Source: JAOZPE01 sp964601275
GTDB taxonomy: Bacteria > Krumholzibacteriota > Krumholzibacteriia > JAJRXK01
Length of the DNA: 64,000 nt
NCBI GenBank assembly: GCA_964601275.1
Contig: CAZRMV010000001.1
Span: 372,001-436,000, forward strand
Direction: 5' to 3'
The position numbers and the translations under genes are program-made. The notes beneath the pieces are model-generated. The model was given only the letters and a program-made list of their open reading frames with translations, was not told where the DNA came from and did no database searches. Below, one piece after another: positions 23,847 to 32,924 of this stretch (its first letter is position 1; each line of letters begins with the position of its first letter).

Positions 23847-26312
23847 TTGCCATCGGCCAAGACCGTCATCGTCGTTCTCAACTGGAACGGCAAGCAGGAC
23901 ACCCTCGAGTGTCTCAAGAGCCTGCAGAACGTCACCGGCCCCGAGCACGAGATCCTCGTGGTGGACAACGGGAGCGAGGACGGGAGCGAGGAAGCGATCC
24001 GGGCCGCCCATCCCGGGATTCCCGTCCTTCAGACCGGCTCGAACCTGGGATTCGCCGGAGGGAACAACCGGGGCATCGAGTGGGCCCTGGAGCACGGTGC
24101 CGACTTCGTCCTCCTGCTGAACAACGATACCGTGGTGGCCCCGGATTTCCTCGAGGCCATGGTCGCGGTGGCGCGGGAGGACCCCCAGGTCGGCGTGGTG
24201 GGCGCCAGCATCGCCTACGAGGAGCGCCCCGACCGACTGTGGGCCTTCGGGGGCGGGCGTTTCGACATCGCCACCGGCTGGGTGCGTCATCTGCAGGAAC
24301 CGGTGGAAGGCGAGAGACTTCTCCCGCAGGGAAACCGGCATTTCTACGTCACCGGTTGCGCGATGCTTCTTCGCCGCGAACTGCTGGAGGAGGTCGGCCT
24401 TCTGGACACCTCCTACTTCCATTTCTGCGAGGACGTCGATCTGTGCCTTCGCGCGGAGAAAGCGGGGTACGCCGTCGCGGTGGCAGACCGGGCGCGGATC
24501 CTACACAAGGTGTCGGCCACCACCCGCGTCTCCTCCCCGCTCTTTCTCTACTACAACCTGCGCTCGCGCTTGAGCCTCGTGCGCCGTCACGGTCCCGAAG
24601 GCGCACCCTCGGCACGGGCGGTGGCGCTTCTCTGGCTGCGGCTGTGGCGCCCCGCCCTCCTCAGCGGAATGGCGTGGTCCGGATGGAGCGCCTTGCGGCA
24701 GGCCTACCGCGACTGGAAGGAAGGACGCCAGGGGCCGGCTCCGGCCGGCCTGGGATCGTCCGGAAGGAAGCGGGGCCTGCTCGCGGTGGCGGTCTTCCTG
24801 CTGTTGGTGGGGGGATGGTGGGCCGGGGGGCAGCGCTGGCGTTCGGAATCCCGGAACTCTTCGGCCGGCGCGGCGTCTTCGCCGAGCGTCCAGGACCGCC
24901 AGCTTCGGTTCGGGGCCGATGCCCGCAGCGAGGAGGAGATCCTGCGTGCGCTCTGGAAGGATGAAGAGGGGGATCCGCCCCAGGATCTCGCCCACGCTCT
25001 CTACGCCATGGCGGCCGACTCCAGCCTGGCCCGCCGGGTCCGGCAGAGGGCCGACCGGCGCTCCCGGCGGCTCACCCACCGGCTCCTCACCCTGCTCGAT
25101 CTGAGCGACCGTCAGGCCCGGGAGAGGATCGACGGGCTCTACGAGGTGCACGATTTCGGGGCCCAGCCCGGTCACCGTCCTCCCACATGGAGCGACCTGC
25201 GCCGCCAGGGAGTCGAGCTGTTGCAGGCCATCGCGCTCGATCCGGAAAACGGCCGCGACGCCCGCCTCCTGCGGGAGATCGCCGGGGACGAACTCTCCCA
25301 CACCCGCGGGTACGCGCGCGCCAGCCTGGTGGCGGCCCGGGTGGAACTGTGGAAGGCCTGGTGGATCGATCGGGGAATGGATCCCCGCCTGTGGTTGGAC
25401 CCGGCCCGCCGGCCCGACCCCGGGCCCTGGCTCAGGGCCCTGCGTTCGCCCCCCGGACGGGGCGGCCGCACCCTCCTCGACCTGCTCGAGGAGATCCTGG
25501 ATCATCCGCTGGCCCGGAGGGTCCTGCTGGACTCCCTCGATCGACGGGTGGACGAGGAGCTGGTCAGCGAGTGCGTCCAGGTGGCGATGATGTACCAGGT
25601 CGATTTCTCCGCCGCCGGTTTTTCCCGGCGGCATTGGGATGCGCAACGGGGGCGCATGGTGGGACACAACGCCTCGGAGCTCCGCGACGTGGCCCTGGAG
25701 ATGTTGCCCCGGGTGTGTTCCTTTCTCCCCAGCGGGGCCACCGAGGACGAGGTGATCAAGAGCATCGCGTTCTGGTGGAAGGGGGCGCGCTTCCAGGCGC
25801 AGTACTATCGCGATCCGGATGCCGCTCCCACCCTCGAGCCCTGGCTGGCCGGTCTGGACCGGCCGGCCGATGAGGGCGGGATGCCCATGCCCCGCATCTT
25901 GCGCCAGTGGTACGTCGCCGATGGGTTCCAGGGCATCCTCCTGGACCAGTTGGACCGGGTGGGTCAGGGCCTGGTTGCCGAACTCATCGAGTGGCTCGGC
26001 TACGATCAAGAGCAGGCGCGCGCGCGGGGATTCGTCTTCGCCTACCGCCGGATGCCCCTGCGACCGGTGCCCGGCGATCAGGGTCGGATGTGGGCCATCC
26101 CGTGGAGCGGGGTCCAGGCTCTCATCCGAGAGATGCTACGGCGGATCACCGGCGACGCGGGACTTCCCGAGCAGGGGATGGAAGAAGACCTGCGCAACGG
26201 GTTCTGGATCGATTGGTGGAGGGCCCACGCCCACGAGGCGCGCTGGTATCGCAACGGGCGGCCCCAACCCGCTCCTCCGCGCTTCGAGATGGAACGCGCG
26301 GGAGGAGACTGA
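23847..26312 (+). CDS. GT2 glycosyltransferase fused to a large uncharacterised membrane-tethered region
   Basis: An 821-residue protein. Residues 5-230 are a GT2 (rhamnosyltransferase-like, GT-A fold) domain with VIVVLNWNGKQDTLECLKSL, VDNGSEDGS, NLGFAGGNNRG, LLLNNDTVV (the metal-binding acidic motif) and FHFCEDVDLCLR. Residues 309-328 form one hydrophobic segment. The remaining ~490 residues (330-821) are helical, very rich in Arg and Trp, and match nothing I recognise; if the membrane segment is simple they lie in the periplasm. The start is TTG 23847 with GAGAGG 6 bases upstream. Fourteen bases separate it from the lipoprotein gene, so it heads a four-gene operon with a two-component pair. 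No frameshift is evident at the junction. Confidence 0.75.
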   Translation: MPSAKTVIVVLNWNGKQDTLECLKSLQNVTGPEHEILVVDNGSEDGSEEAIRAAHPGIPVLQTGSNLGFAGGNNRGIEWALEHGADFVLLLNNDTVVAPDFLEAMVAVAREDPQVGVVGASIAYEERPDRLWAFGGGRFDIATGWVRHLQEPVEGERLLPQGNRHFYVTGCAMLLRRELLEEVGLLDTSYFHFCEDVDLCLRAEKAGYAVAVADRARILHKVSATTRVSSPLFLYYNLRSRLSLVRRHGPEGAPSARAVALLWLRLWRPALLSGMAWSGWSALRQAYRDWKEGRQGPAPAGLGSSGRKRGLLAVAVFLLLVGGWWAGGQRWRSESRNSSAGAASSPSVQDRQLRFGADARSEEEILRALWKDEEGDPPQDLAHALYAMAADSSLARRVRQRADRRSRRLTHRLLTLLDLSDRQARERIDGLYEVHDFGAQPGHRPPTWSDLRRQGVELLQAIALDPENGRDARLLREIAGDELSHTRGYARASLVAARVELWKAWWIDRGMDPRLWLDPARRPDPGPWLRALRSPPGRGGRTLLDLLEEILDHPLARRVLLDSLDRRVDEELVSECVQVAMMYQVDFSAAGFSRRHWDAQRGRMVGHNASELRDVALEMLPRVCSFLPSGATEDEVIKSIAFWWKGARFQAQYYRDPDAAPTLEPWLAGLDRPADEGGMPMPRILRQWYVADGFQGILLDQLDRVGQGLVAELIEWLGYDQEQARARGFVFAYRRMPLRPVPGDQGRMWAIPWSGVQALIREMLRRITGDAGLPEQGMEEDLRNGFWIDWWRAHAHEARWYRNGRPQPAPPRFEMERAGGD

Positions 26313-26326
26313 AGGACGGACCCAGG

Positions 26327-28462
26327 ATGCGACCTTCCCTTTTCTTCCCGCGATCCCCTCGTCCCCCCGGGGCGTTCGTGCTCTTCGGCCTCTGGGTCCT
26401 TCTGATCGTGGGGGGCGCACTCGGGTGCGGTGGCTCGGTCCCCCTGCGCCGGACCGGCGCCCTGAACCGTCCGGAACTCATGGATCACCCGGCGATCGAG
26501 AACGCCGCCATCACCTTGCTCGAGGCGGCCCGGGCCGCCCTGCGCGACGGGGTGGCGCCCGACGCCCCCCAGCGCTGGATGCTCAGCCCCCTGGTCACCG
26601 GGGACGGCGATTGGGAGGCCTCGGTGCTGTGCTGGGACCTGGCCAGCCGGATCGGCCGGCTGCGCCCGGTGGACGCCGGGGACCGGCTCGAGTCGGTGCC
26701 GGCGATCCAGGCCTGGCTGCGCCGGGTGGGTTCGGAGGCGGTGGTCTGGGTGGTCACCAGCCGGGGGAGGTATCGACCGAGTCTGGGGCTCACCATCTGC
26801 TCGGGAACCCGGAGCTGGTCCAGCGCGCCGGTGGAGGTGGGGATTCCCCGCGACGAGATCTGGGCCTGGCCCTTCGATCCGCAGGAGAACCCTCCTCTGG
26901 CCCGGCTCGATCTGGACGGCGGCGAGGCCTTCTTCGAATGGGAAGGGAAGGTCTACGTGGAGGATCGCCGGGGCGCCCGGGAACTGAGCTGGCACCGGGG
27001 CAAGAGGGAACTGGTGGCCGGCAAGCTGCGCCCCTGGAAGGACTTCGGCCGCACCTGGATCACCCGGCACCAGGGGCTGCCCGAAGATCCCAGTCCCGCC
27101 TTGAGCCTGTTGCGCCGGGATCTGCGCCTCGTCCTGCGGGATCTGGATCTTCCCCGCGGGGAAGGGGAGATCATGCGATGGTGGTTGAGCCGGGGAGGGG
27201 GCGCCATCGAGCTGCCCCTGCGCCGTGCCACCGCCGAGCAGGTGCGGGGAATCCAGGCGGCTCCCCGGGGTTGGGACGAACGGGGTACCTGGCTGGTCCT
27301 TCGCGAAGCCCCCGGCCACAACCCCTGGGTCGAACTCTATGCCGCGTCGTTGCGCAAGCTGCCCCGACCCAGGGAACGGAAGGAGAACCCCAGGGAGACC
27401 ATCCGGGTGCTCTGTGATGTGGACCATCCGTTCACCCTCCCGGGACCCGCGTGGGCCCTGAAGGAGACCCATGAACTCGAGATCGCGCGGACGCCGCCGG
27501 GAGTGGACTGGGCCTTGACCGCGCGTTGGAATCCCCTGTTTCCCTGGCTCAGTCCCCTGGAATTCTGGCAGCGGGGGGTGGTGGGTCTCGATGCGGTGCG
27601 TCGGGGAGAGATCGATCCTTCGATGCACGTGGTGCGGATGTGCGCCCTCGAAGACGAGTTTCCCCGCTGGGTGGCCCGATCCGCGAGGGGACCGTTGGCG
27701 CTGGGGGACCGCGCGTTCTGGCGTCGATTCCCCGCCATTCCGCTCTACGGCGTGGCACGGGTCGATCCACGGCTGCCCCGCCGGGTGCGCCGGACCCTGG
27801 CCGGATGGTTGGCCCAGTTGGGGCCCTTCGAACTCTTCGGCCTGGACCGCGAGGATCTCCGGCCGCGGATGCCCCTCACCGGCGATCTGCGTCCTCCCCG
27901 GGAAGACGCCGGGCCCGCGCCTTCGCAGTGGCCCTTGGCGGTGGTGGATTCGCTCCGGGAGCGGGGAGGGTTGCGTCTCAGTTTCTGCGGATCTCCCGGT
28001 CTGCTGGATCCCTCTCCCTACACCTGGCGGCGGGAACTGGAACGACGGCTGCGATTCCTCCTGGAGCAGGCGGGGGTCCCGCTGGCCCCGAGGTCGCAAG
28101 GCGCGGCGGGACCGGAGTGTCCGCCGGAGACCCGGTATGCCACTCCTCTGCCCAGCGGTGTCGACCTGGCGCGGCTGATCCTTCCGTTCGCCGAACCCCG
28201 CGCGCGGATGGACGCGCTGCTGACCGGCCTGGGACTGCGGGAGAGGTGGCGGCGGGATCACCCGGAGAGCGACCCGTCCGAGGTGGAAGAATGGCTTCTG
28301 GACGAGGGCTACCTGGTGCCCTTGTGGACCGAACCGGGAGCGGTCTTCATCGACCGGCGCCTGGCGGCGTGTGTCCATGATTCGATGATGGTCCTACCCG
28401 ACCTGCGGGAGGCGGTCCTGGTTCCCGAGGAAGAACTCGCACCCTTCGACCGGCAACGATGA
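26327..28462 (+). CDS. Large lipoprotein, possibly related to family 5 solute-binding proteins
   Basis: A 711-residue protein with a hydrophobic N-terminus ending GGALGC, which I read as a lipobox. The body is W/R/P-rich. The C-terminal segment (LIPFAEPRARMDALLTG to EEWLLDEGYLVPLWTEPGAVFIDRRLAA) resembles the tail of DppA/OppA-type binding proteins, where a late strand enters the ligand cleft. The resemblance is weak, and no ABC transporter is nearby. Its stop overlaps the start of the histidine kinase gene (ATGA). I infer that it delivers a ligand or envelope state to that kinase. The start is ATG 26327, with AGG only just before it and GAAGGA further upstream. Confidence 0.55.
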   Translation: MRPSLFFPRSPRPPGAFVLFGLWVLLIVGGALGCGGSVPLRRTGALNRPELMDHPAIENAAITLLEAARAALRDGVAPDAPQRWMLSPLVTGDGDWEASVLCWDLASRIGRLRPVDAGDRLESVPAIQAWLRRVGSEAVVWVVTSRGRYRPSLGLTICSGTRSWSSAPVEVGIPRDEIWAWPFDPQENPPLARLDLDGGEAFFEWEGKVYVEDRRGARELSWHRGKRELVAGKLRPWKDFGRTWITRHQGLPEDPSPALSLLRRDLRLVLRDLDLPRGEGEIMRWWLSRGGGAIELPLRRATAEQVRGIQAAPRGWDERGTWLVLREAPGHNPWVELYAASLRKLPRPRERKENPRETIRVLCDVDHPFTLPGPAWALKETHELEIARTPPGVDWALTARWNPLFPWLSPLEFWQRGVVGLDAVRRGEIDPSMHVVRMCALEDEFPRWVARSARGPLALGDRAFWRRFPAIPLYGVARVDPRLPRRVRRTLAGWLAQLGPFELFGLDREDLRPRMPLTGDLRPPREDAGPAPSQWPLAVVDSLRERGGLRLSFCGSPGLLDPSPYTWRRELERRLRFLLEQAGVPLAPRSQGAAGPECPPETRYATPLPSGVDLARLILPFAEPRARMDALLTGLGLRERWRRDHPESDPSEVEEWLLDEGYLVPLWTEPGAVFIDRRLAACVHDSMMVLPDLREAVLVPEEELAPFDRQR

Positions 28463-30189
28463 GTCTGCGGCTTCGATGGACCCTGGTCCTCTCGGCGGGT
28501 GCACTCCTGCTGTTGGGGGTGACCGGCGGGTTCATCCTGCACCAGGCGCAACAGATCGAGCGGGAAAGCGACACAGCCTGGAGGAACGAGCGCGCCGGCG
28601 CGTTGCAGGAGGGACTTCGGCAATGGTCCCGGGTCACGGCGGCCGCCCTGGACGACCTGGTCGGATCTCCGCGCTTCGGCGCGTTCCTGCGGCAAGCGGT
28701 CCCACAGGAAGACGAAGGGCGGCGTGAGGTGGTGCTCTGGGCCGAGCGTTTCGCTCCCCGTTTCGGACTCGAGCTGTTGATCGTTCTGGACGAGGACGGA
28801 AGGATCCTCAGCCAGGTGCCCGGCCCCGAGGCCCACGGGATCGTCCATCCCCATTTTCCGTGGTTCACCCGGGCGGCCCCCGGCGGCCCGGAGAGCGGGG
28901 TCGCCGTCTGGCCCGGCTGGGTTCGAAGAACGGATTCTGCGCCCACGCTTGAACGGCCGTGGTGGGTGGGGACGATCCGCCGGGTTCGACCGGCCGGCGA
29001 ACGCTCGATCTGGGTCGTGGGGGCCCGGGAACTCTCCCGGTCGGTGCAAGTCGATCTGGCCGCCCGCGCCGGCCTGGAACGGCTGGAGATGGGACTGGAG
29101 GTGGGTGGGCTCCAAGTGGCGCCTCTACCCCCGGACTGGCGCGCGATGGAGCCTCTTCCCCTGGTCTTCGATCCCGGCCCGTCCCCGGCGGCCGGGGTCC
29201 TGCGAGATCTGCGGGCGCGCCTGTCGCGGCGACTTGCGCTGGGAGCGGTCCTCGTGCTCCTCTTGACTCCCTGGGTGGCGGCCGGATTGACCCGGCCGGT
29301 GCGTCGGCTGCAGGACGCGGTGAGCCGGATGCGGGCGGGAGAGCGTCGACTCGAGTTGAAGACCCGGGGCCCCCGTGAACTGCGGGAGCTGAGCGAGGCC
29401 CTGGTCCAGCTCTCCCAGGAGCTCGACGCGATCCAGGCCCGGGCGGAAGCCCAGCAGCGGCAAGCGGCGTGGGGTGGAATGGCGCGGCGAGTGGCCCACG
29501 AGCTCAAGAACGCGCTCAGTCCCCTCACCCTCGCCCTCGACAACGTGGAAACCGCGGCCCTTTCGGAACCGACCGAAGAGATGCGGGAGGATCTTCGCAA
29601 GAGCCTCGGGACCGCCCGCGAACAACTGGCGAGTCTCGACCGGCTGGTCCGTGGCTTCCGGGATTTCGCCCGCATGCCCCCCCTCGCGGTGGAGGAGGTC
29701 GACGCGCGGGCGCTGGCCGCTGCCGCGGTCGCCGCGGTCGAGACCGCCTTCGACCGCCACCGTTTCGTGGTGGAAGAGCGCTCCACCGTCGGAGCCATCG
29801 AGGCGGACGGAGAGCAGTTGCGCCGGGTGATGCAGAATCTCCTGCAGAACGCGGCCGAGGCGAGCCTGGAGGGAGTGGTGGAATTGACCCTGGGGGCCGG
29901 ACCGGGACCGGGGCAATGGTGGTTCGCGGTCGGCGATCGTGGACCGGGTCTGCCCGAGGAGATCCGCCGCCATTGGGGCGAAGCGTACCGGACCACCAAG
30001 GCGGAAGGGACCGGCCTGGGCCTGGCGATCGCCCGGCAGGTGATCGAAGCGCATGGGGGACGTCTGGATGTACAGGACCGTCCTCGCGGAGGGCTCCTGG
30101 TGCGCGCCACCTTGCCGCGCAAGCAGCAAGCGACAACCGTGTCCCGGCCGGCCTCGCCGCGGGACCCGCGAAGGGAGGATCGCCGATGA
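28459..30189 (+). CDS. NtrY-like membrane sensor histidine kinase
   Basis: A 576-residue class I kinase. A membrane segment at 8-28 is followed by a periplasmic sensor region to about 258, a second membrane segment at 259-276 and a HAMP linker (TRPVRRLQDAVSRM). The phospho-acceptor is His347 in RRVAHELKNALSPL. The ATPase part shows the N-box (MQNLLQNAAEAS), G1 (VGDRGPGLP) and GTGLGLAIARQVIEAHGG. It would autophosphorylate and pass phosphate to Asp53 of the regulator that overlaps it by 4 bases. The sensor region matches no domain I can name. It sits after the large lipoprotein in one operon. Confidence 0.93.
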   Translation: MSLRLRWTLVLSAGALLLLGVTGGFILHQAQQIERESDTAWRNERAGALQEGLRQWSRVTAAALDDLVGSPRFGAFLRQAVPQEDEGRREVVLWAERFAPRFGLELLIVLDEDGRILSQVPGPEAHGIVHPHFPWFTRAAPGGPESGVAVWPGWVRRTDSAPTLERPWWVGTIRRVRPAGERSIWVVGARELSRSVQVDLAARAGLERLEMGLEVGGLQVAPLPPDWRAMEPLPLVFDPGPSPAAGVLRDLRARLSRRLALGAVLVLLLTPWVAAGLTRPVRRLQDAVSRMRAGERRLELKTRGPRELRELSEALVQLSQELDAIQARAEAQQRQAAWGGMARRVAHELKNALSPLTLALDNVETAALSEPTEEMREDLRKSLGTAREQLASLDRLVRGFRDFARMPPLAVEEVDARALAAAAVAAVETAFDRHRFVVEERSTVGAIEADGEQLRRVMQNLLQNAAEASLEGVVELTLGAGPGPGQWWFAVGDRGPGLPEEIRRHWGEAYRTTKAEGTGLGLAIARQVIEAHGGRLDVQDRPRGGLLVRATLPRKQQATTVSRPASPRDPRREDRR

Positions 30190-31535
30190 GCCCCCGGATC
30201 CTGGTGGTCGATGACGAGAGAAACATCCGCGTCATGCTGGAGCAGATGCTGCGGCTGGCCCACTACGAGGTGGAGTGCGTAGGGACCGCCGAAGAAGCGC
30301 TGGAGCGCTGCCGGCAGGGGGGAGTGGACGCCCTGTTGCTGGACGTGCGTCTTCCCGGGATGGATGGGCTCGGTCTGTTGAAGGCCCTGTTGGCCGAGGA
30401 TCCCCGCCTGGCCGTGGTGATGATGAGTGGACACGGCACCATCGAGACCGCGGTGGAGGCGGTGCGCGCGGGCGCCCTCGATTTCCTGGAGAAACCGCTC
30501 ACCCGGGACAAGACCCTCCTGACCCTTGAGAGCGCGTTGCGCCGGGGAGAACTCGAACGGGAGAACCGGCGCCTCAAGGAAAAGGGTTTCCGGCACGAGT
30601 TGCTCGGTGATTCGAAGGTGATGGCCGCGCTCCGGGAACAGATCGCCAAGGTTGCGCCGACCACCGCGCGGGTTCTCATCGAAGGGGAGAGCGGAACCGG
30701 CAAGGAGCTCGTCGCGCGGGCGATCCATCAGCAGAGCCCGCGCGCCAAACGCCCCTTCCTCGCGGTGAACTGCGCGGCCATCCCGGGTGAACTCATCGAG
30801 AGCGAACTCTTCGGCCACGTACGGGGCGCGTTCACCGGGGCGACGACCGCGCGAAGCGGGGTCTTCGAGGAAGCCGACGGCGGCACGCTCTTCCTCGACG
30901 AGATCGGGGACATGCCCTTGCCGATGCAGGCGAAGCTGCTGCGGGTTCTCGAGTCCTCCCGCTTCGCCCGGGTCGGGAGCACCCGGGAGCTGACCGTCGA
31001 CGTGCGGGTGATCGCCGCGACCCACCACGACCTGCCCGGGGAGGTCCGCAAGGGAAACTTCCGCGAGGATCTCTACCATCGTCTCAAGGTGGTGCCCCTG
31101 CGCGTTCCGCCCCTGCGGGAGCGGGAAGGAGATATCGTGCAGTTGGCGCGGCACTTCCTGCGCCTGGAATGCGCGCGCCAGAAGAGTCCTCCCCGCAGCT
31201 TCACCCCCGCAGCGCTCCGCGCCCTGCAGGCCTACCGGTGGCCGGGGAACGTCCGGGAACTCCGCAATCTCATCGAGCGCCTGGTCATCCTGGGCTCCCA
31301 CGAAGACATCGGGCGGGACGAGGTGGGTGCCGCCCTGGCCGGCGCGGGGGAGAGCGAGGTGGTAGCGGACCTGAAGAGCGCGGTCGAGAAGGCCGAGCGG
31401 GAAGCGATCGGGGCGGCCCTGCGGGCCAGCGGGGGCAACGTGAGCAAGGCCGCCCGACGTCTGGGACTCGAACGCAGTCACCTCTACAAGAAGGCCCGGG
31501 CGCTGGGCATCCCCCTGCGCGAGGACGAAGCCTGA
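30186..31535 (+). CDS. NtrC-family sigma-54-dependent response regulator
   Basis: A 449-residue regulator. The receiver domain has Asp9/Asp10, phospho-acceptor Asp53 and Lys103. The AAA+ domain has GESGTGKE (Walker A), the sigma-54 contact loop GAFTGA and GGTLFLDEIGDMP (Walker B). The C-terminus is a Fis-type helix-turn-helix (NVSKAARRLGLERSHLYKKARALG). When phosphorylated it should open sigma-54 promoters from upstream sites. A fitting promoter and inverted repeat occur directly downstream (31594-31706), so the TPR gene is the likely first target. ATG 30186 overlaps the kinase stop. Confidence 0.95.
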   Translation: MSPRILVVDDERNIRVMLEQMLRLAHYEVECVGTAEEALERCRQGGVDALLLDVRLPGMDGLGLLKALLAEDPRLAVVMMSGHGTIETAVEAVRAGALDFLEKPLTRDKTLLTLESALRRGELERENRRLKEKGFRHELLGDSKVMAALREQIAKVAPTTARVLIEGESGTGKELVARAIHQQSPRAKRPFLAVNCAAIPGELIESELFGHVRGAFTGATTARSGVFEEADGGTLFLDEIGDMPLPMQAKLLRVLESSRFARVGSTRELTVDVRVIAATHHDLPGEVRKGNFREDLYHRLKVVPLRVPPLREREGDIVQLARHFLRLECARQKSPPRSFTPAALRALQAYRWPGNVRELRNLIERLVILGSHEDIGRDEVGAALAGAGESEVVADLKSAVEKAEREAIGAALRASGGNVSKAARRLGLERSHLYKKARALGIPLREDEA

Positions 31536-31548
31536 GGGCGCATTGGCT

Positions 31549-31564
31549 GCCGGCCACGGCCGGC
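31549..31564 (+). terminator. Short GC-rich hairpin after the sensor-regulator operon
   Basis: GCCGGC, loop CACG, GCCGGC, starting 13 bases after the regulator stop codon. There is no T-tract. It may mark the end of the operon; the downstream gene has its own promoter signals. Confidence 0.35.
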
Positions 31565-31593
31565 GCGAAGAGAAGCTCGGCTCCTCGGGAGCG

Positions 31594-31621
31594 GAAACTG
31601 TGTCCGCAGGGACACGGTTTC
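31594..31621 (+). promoter_or_regulatory. Inverted repeat, candidate binding site of the NtrC-like regulator
   Basis: GAAACTGTGTCC (31594-31605), spacer GCAG, GGACACGGTTTC (31610-31621): 12-base arms with one mismatch. Its centre lies about 110 bases upstream of the start predicted from the sigma-54 promoter at 31690-31706, a usual distance for enhancer sites. Confidence 0.6.
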
Positions 31622-31689
31622 GAGGGCGCCGGTTTTCTCGCAATTCGTGGAACCTTCCAGATCACAATGGGTTGCCGGATTCCTTCCGC

Positions 31690-31706
31690 CTGGAACGCCG
31701 CGTGCG
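31690..31706 (+). promoter_or_regulatory. Sigma-54 promoter of the TPR gene
   Basis: CTGGAACGCCGCGTGCG matches the sigma-54 consensus YTGGCACG-N4-TTGCW: the essential GG and GC are 12 bases apart and the flanking TGG, ACG and TGC agree. Transcription would begin near 31717, 41 bases before the ATG. Confidence 0.6.
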
Positions 31707-31757
31707 GTGGGACGGGGCATCGAAGCCATCCCCGTTCCCTTGCGAAAGGATCCGATC

Positions 31758-32735
31758 ATGAAGTGGTCTGTCGTCGCAATCTTGACCCTCGCCCTCTTCG
31801 TCTACGGTCTGTTGCTGGCCATCCATGCTTCCCGGGAGCCCGCTTCCGGGCCGGTTTCCGGTGCTGGACCTTCCGGGCCGATTTCCAGTGTCGCTTCCTC
31901 CGATTCCGGGTTCCATTCGGTCGCCGCCACCGAGGATTCCTCCGGCGCCGCGGGATCCGGCGGAACCGCACCTTTCCCGGTGGTCGTGGAGTCTTCCCGA
32001 CAGCCCTGGGCCGACGGGTGCCGGCTCTACGAGGAGGGGCGCTTCGACGAAGCCCTCGAGTCCCTGCGGAACGCGGTGCGCCAGGCGCCGGAGCGAGCGG
32101 GACGACATGAGCTTCTCGGGCGCTGCGCCCTGCGGACGGGCGACCCGCAGCTCGCCGTCGATGAGCTGGAACGCGCCGTGGAACTCGATCCCACCCGCCG
32201 CCGCGCCTGGTCCGGGCTGGGACGCGCCTACCTGGCCCTCAAGGACCTGGAGGCGGCCCGGGAGGCGGTGGACATGGCCCTGGAGATCGATCTCGGCTTC
32301 GCCGACGCCTGGGAGGTGCTCGGTCTCCTCGAGACGGACGCGGGCAAGCTGGAGGCGGCCACGGCGGCCTTTTCCCGGGCGGTCCAGCTGGATCCGCGGT
32401 TTGCGTGGGCCTGGAACAACCTGGGATATGTCCAGATCCTGAGGGGCCGGTTCGCCGAGGCGGTGCGGCCCCTGAGCGAGGCGGCCGGCCTGCGGCCCGC
32501 CGAAGCCGTCTTCCAGAACAACCTGGGGGTCGCCCTCGAGCGGACCGGGGAGTTGGTCGAAGCGGAGCGGGCCTATGCCCGGGCCGCCGAGGCGGGACAC
32601 CCCACCGCTCCGGCCAGCGCCCAGCGGGTGGAGGAGAGGATCCTGGCCCACGGGGGTCCAGCGCACCGGGATTCCCTGGCGGCGGTGCTTCCCCATCCGA
32701 CCCAGGTGGCGGTGTCGGACAGTACCCGCTGGTGA
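31758..32735 (+). CDS. Membrane-anchored or exported TPR protein, predicted sigma-54 target
   Basis: A 325-residue protein. One hydrophobic segment (VVAILTLALFVYGLLLAIHA) at the N-terminus acts as anchor or signal. A Ser/Gly-rich linker of about 50 residues follows, then five to six tetratricopeptide repeats (for example DGCRLYEEGRFDEALESLRNAV, ERAVELDPTRRRAWSGLGRAY, WNNLGYVQILRGRFAEAV). TPR arrays bind partner proteins, so a scaffold or assembly role at the inner-membrane face is likely. It is separated from the regulator gene by 222 bases holding a sigma-54 promoter and a regulator-type inverted repeat. AAAGGA lies 7 bases before ATG 31758. Confidence 0.8.
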   Translation: MKWSVVAILTLALFVYGLLLAIHASREPASGPVSGAGPSGPISSVASSDSGFHSVAATEDSSGAAGSGGTAPFPVVVESSRQPWADGCRLYEEGRFDEALESLRNAVRQAPERAGRHELLGRCALRTGDPQLAVDELERAVELDPTRRRAWSGLGRAYLALKDLEAAREAVDMALEIDLGFADAWEVLGLLETDAGKLEAATAAFSRAVQLDPRFAWAWNNLGYVQILRGRFAEAVRPLSEAAGLRPAEAVFQNNLGVALERTGELVEAERAYARAAEAGHPTAPASAQRVEERILAHGGPAHRDSLAAVLPHPTQVAVSDSTRW

Positions 32736-32766
32736 GCCGCCTCCGGTCGGTGGCCTCTCTCGATGG

Positions 32767-32817
32767 CCCGTTCCCTCATTCCCACCGGATGAAGTCCATG
32801 AGGGAACGGGTCTTGCA
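32767..32817 (+). terminator. Perfect 13-bp inverted repeat, terminator or regulatory site
   Basis: CCCGTTCCCTCAT (32767-32779) and ATGAGGGAACGGG (32798-32810) pair perfectly across an 18-base loop, then TCTTGCA. The position 31 bases after the TPR stop suits a terminator, although the T-run is poor. The right arm plus TCTTGCA also reads as a sigma-54-like element (GGGAACGGGTCTTGCA, 32802-32817), so it could instead start the next transcript. Confidence 0.5.
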
Positions 32818-32924
32818 CATTCTCTCCCCGGTGCGCCGGAACGGGGGGAAACCGGCGCCGAAATGGCTCCTCAACGACCACCTTTTCCCGGCATGGCGGC
32901 CAGAAACCGCTCGGCTCCACAACC

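Noticed and set aside
23847..26312. Assembly error joining two genes in the GT2 fusion
   Set aside because: The frame is continuous, codon use is uniform across the junction and no start codon with a ribosome-binding site is evident near residue 300; it still deserves a read check.
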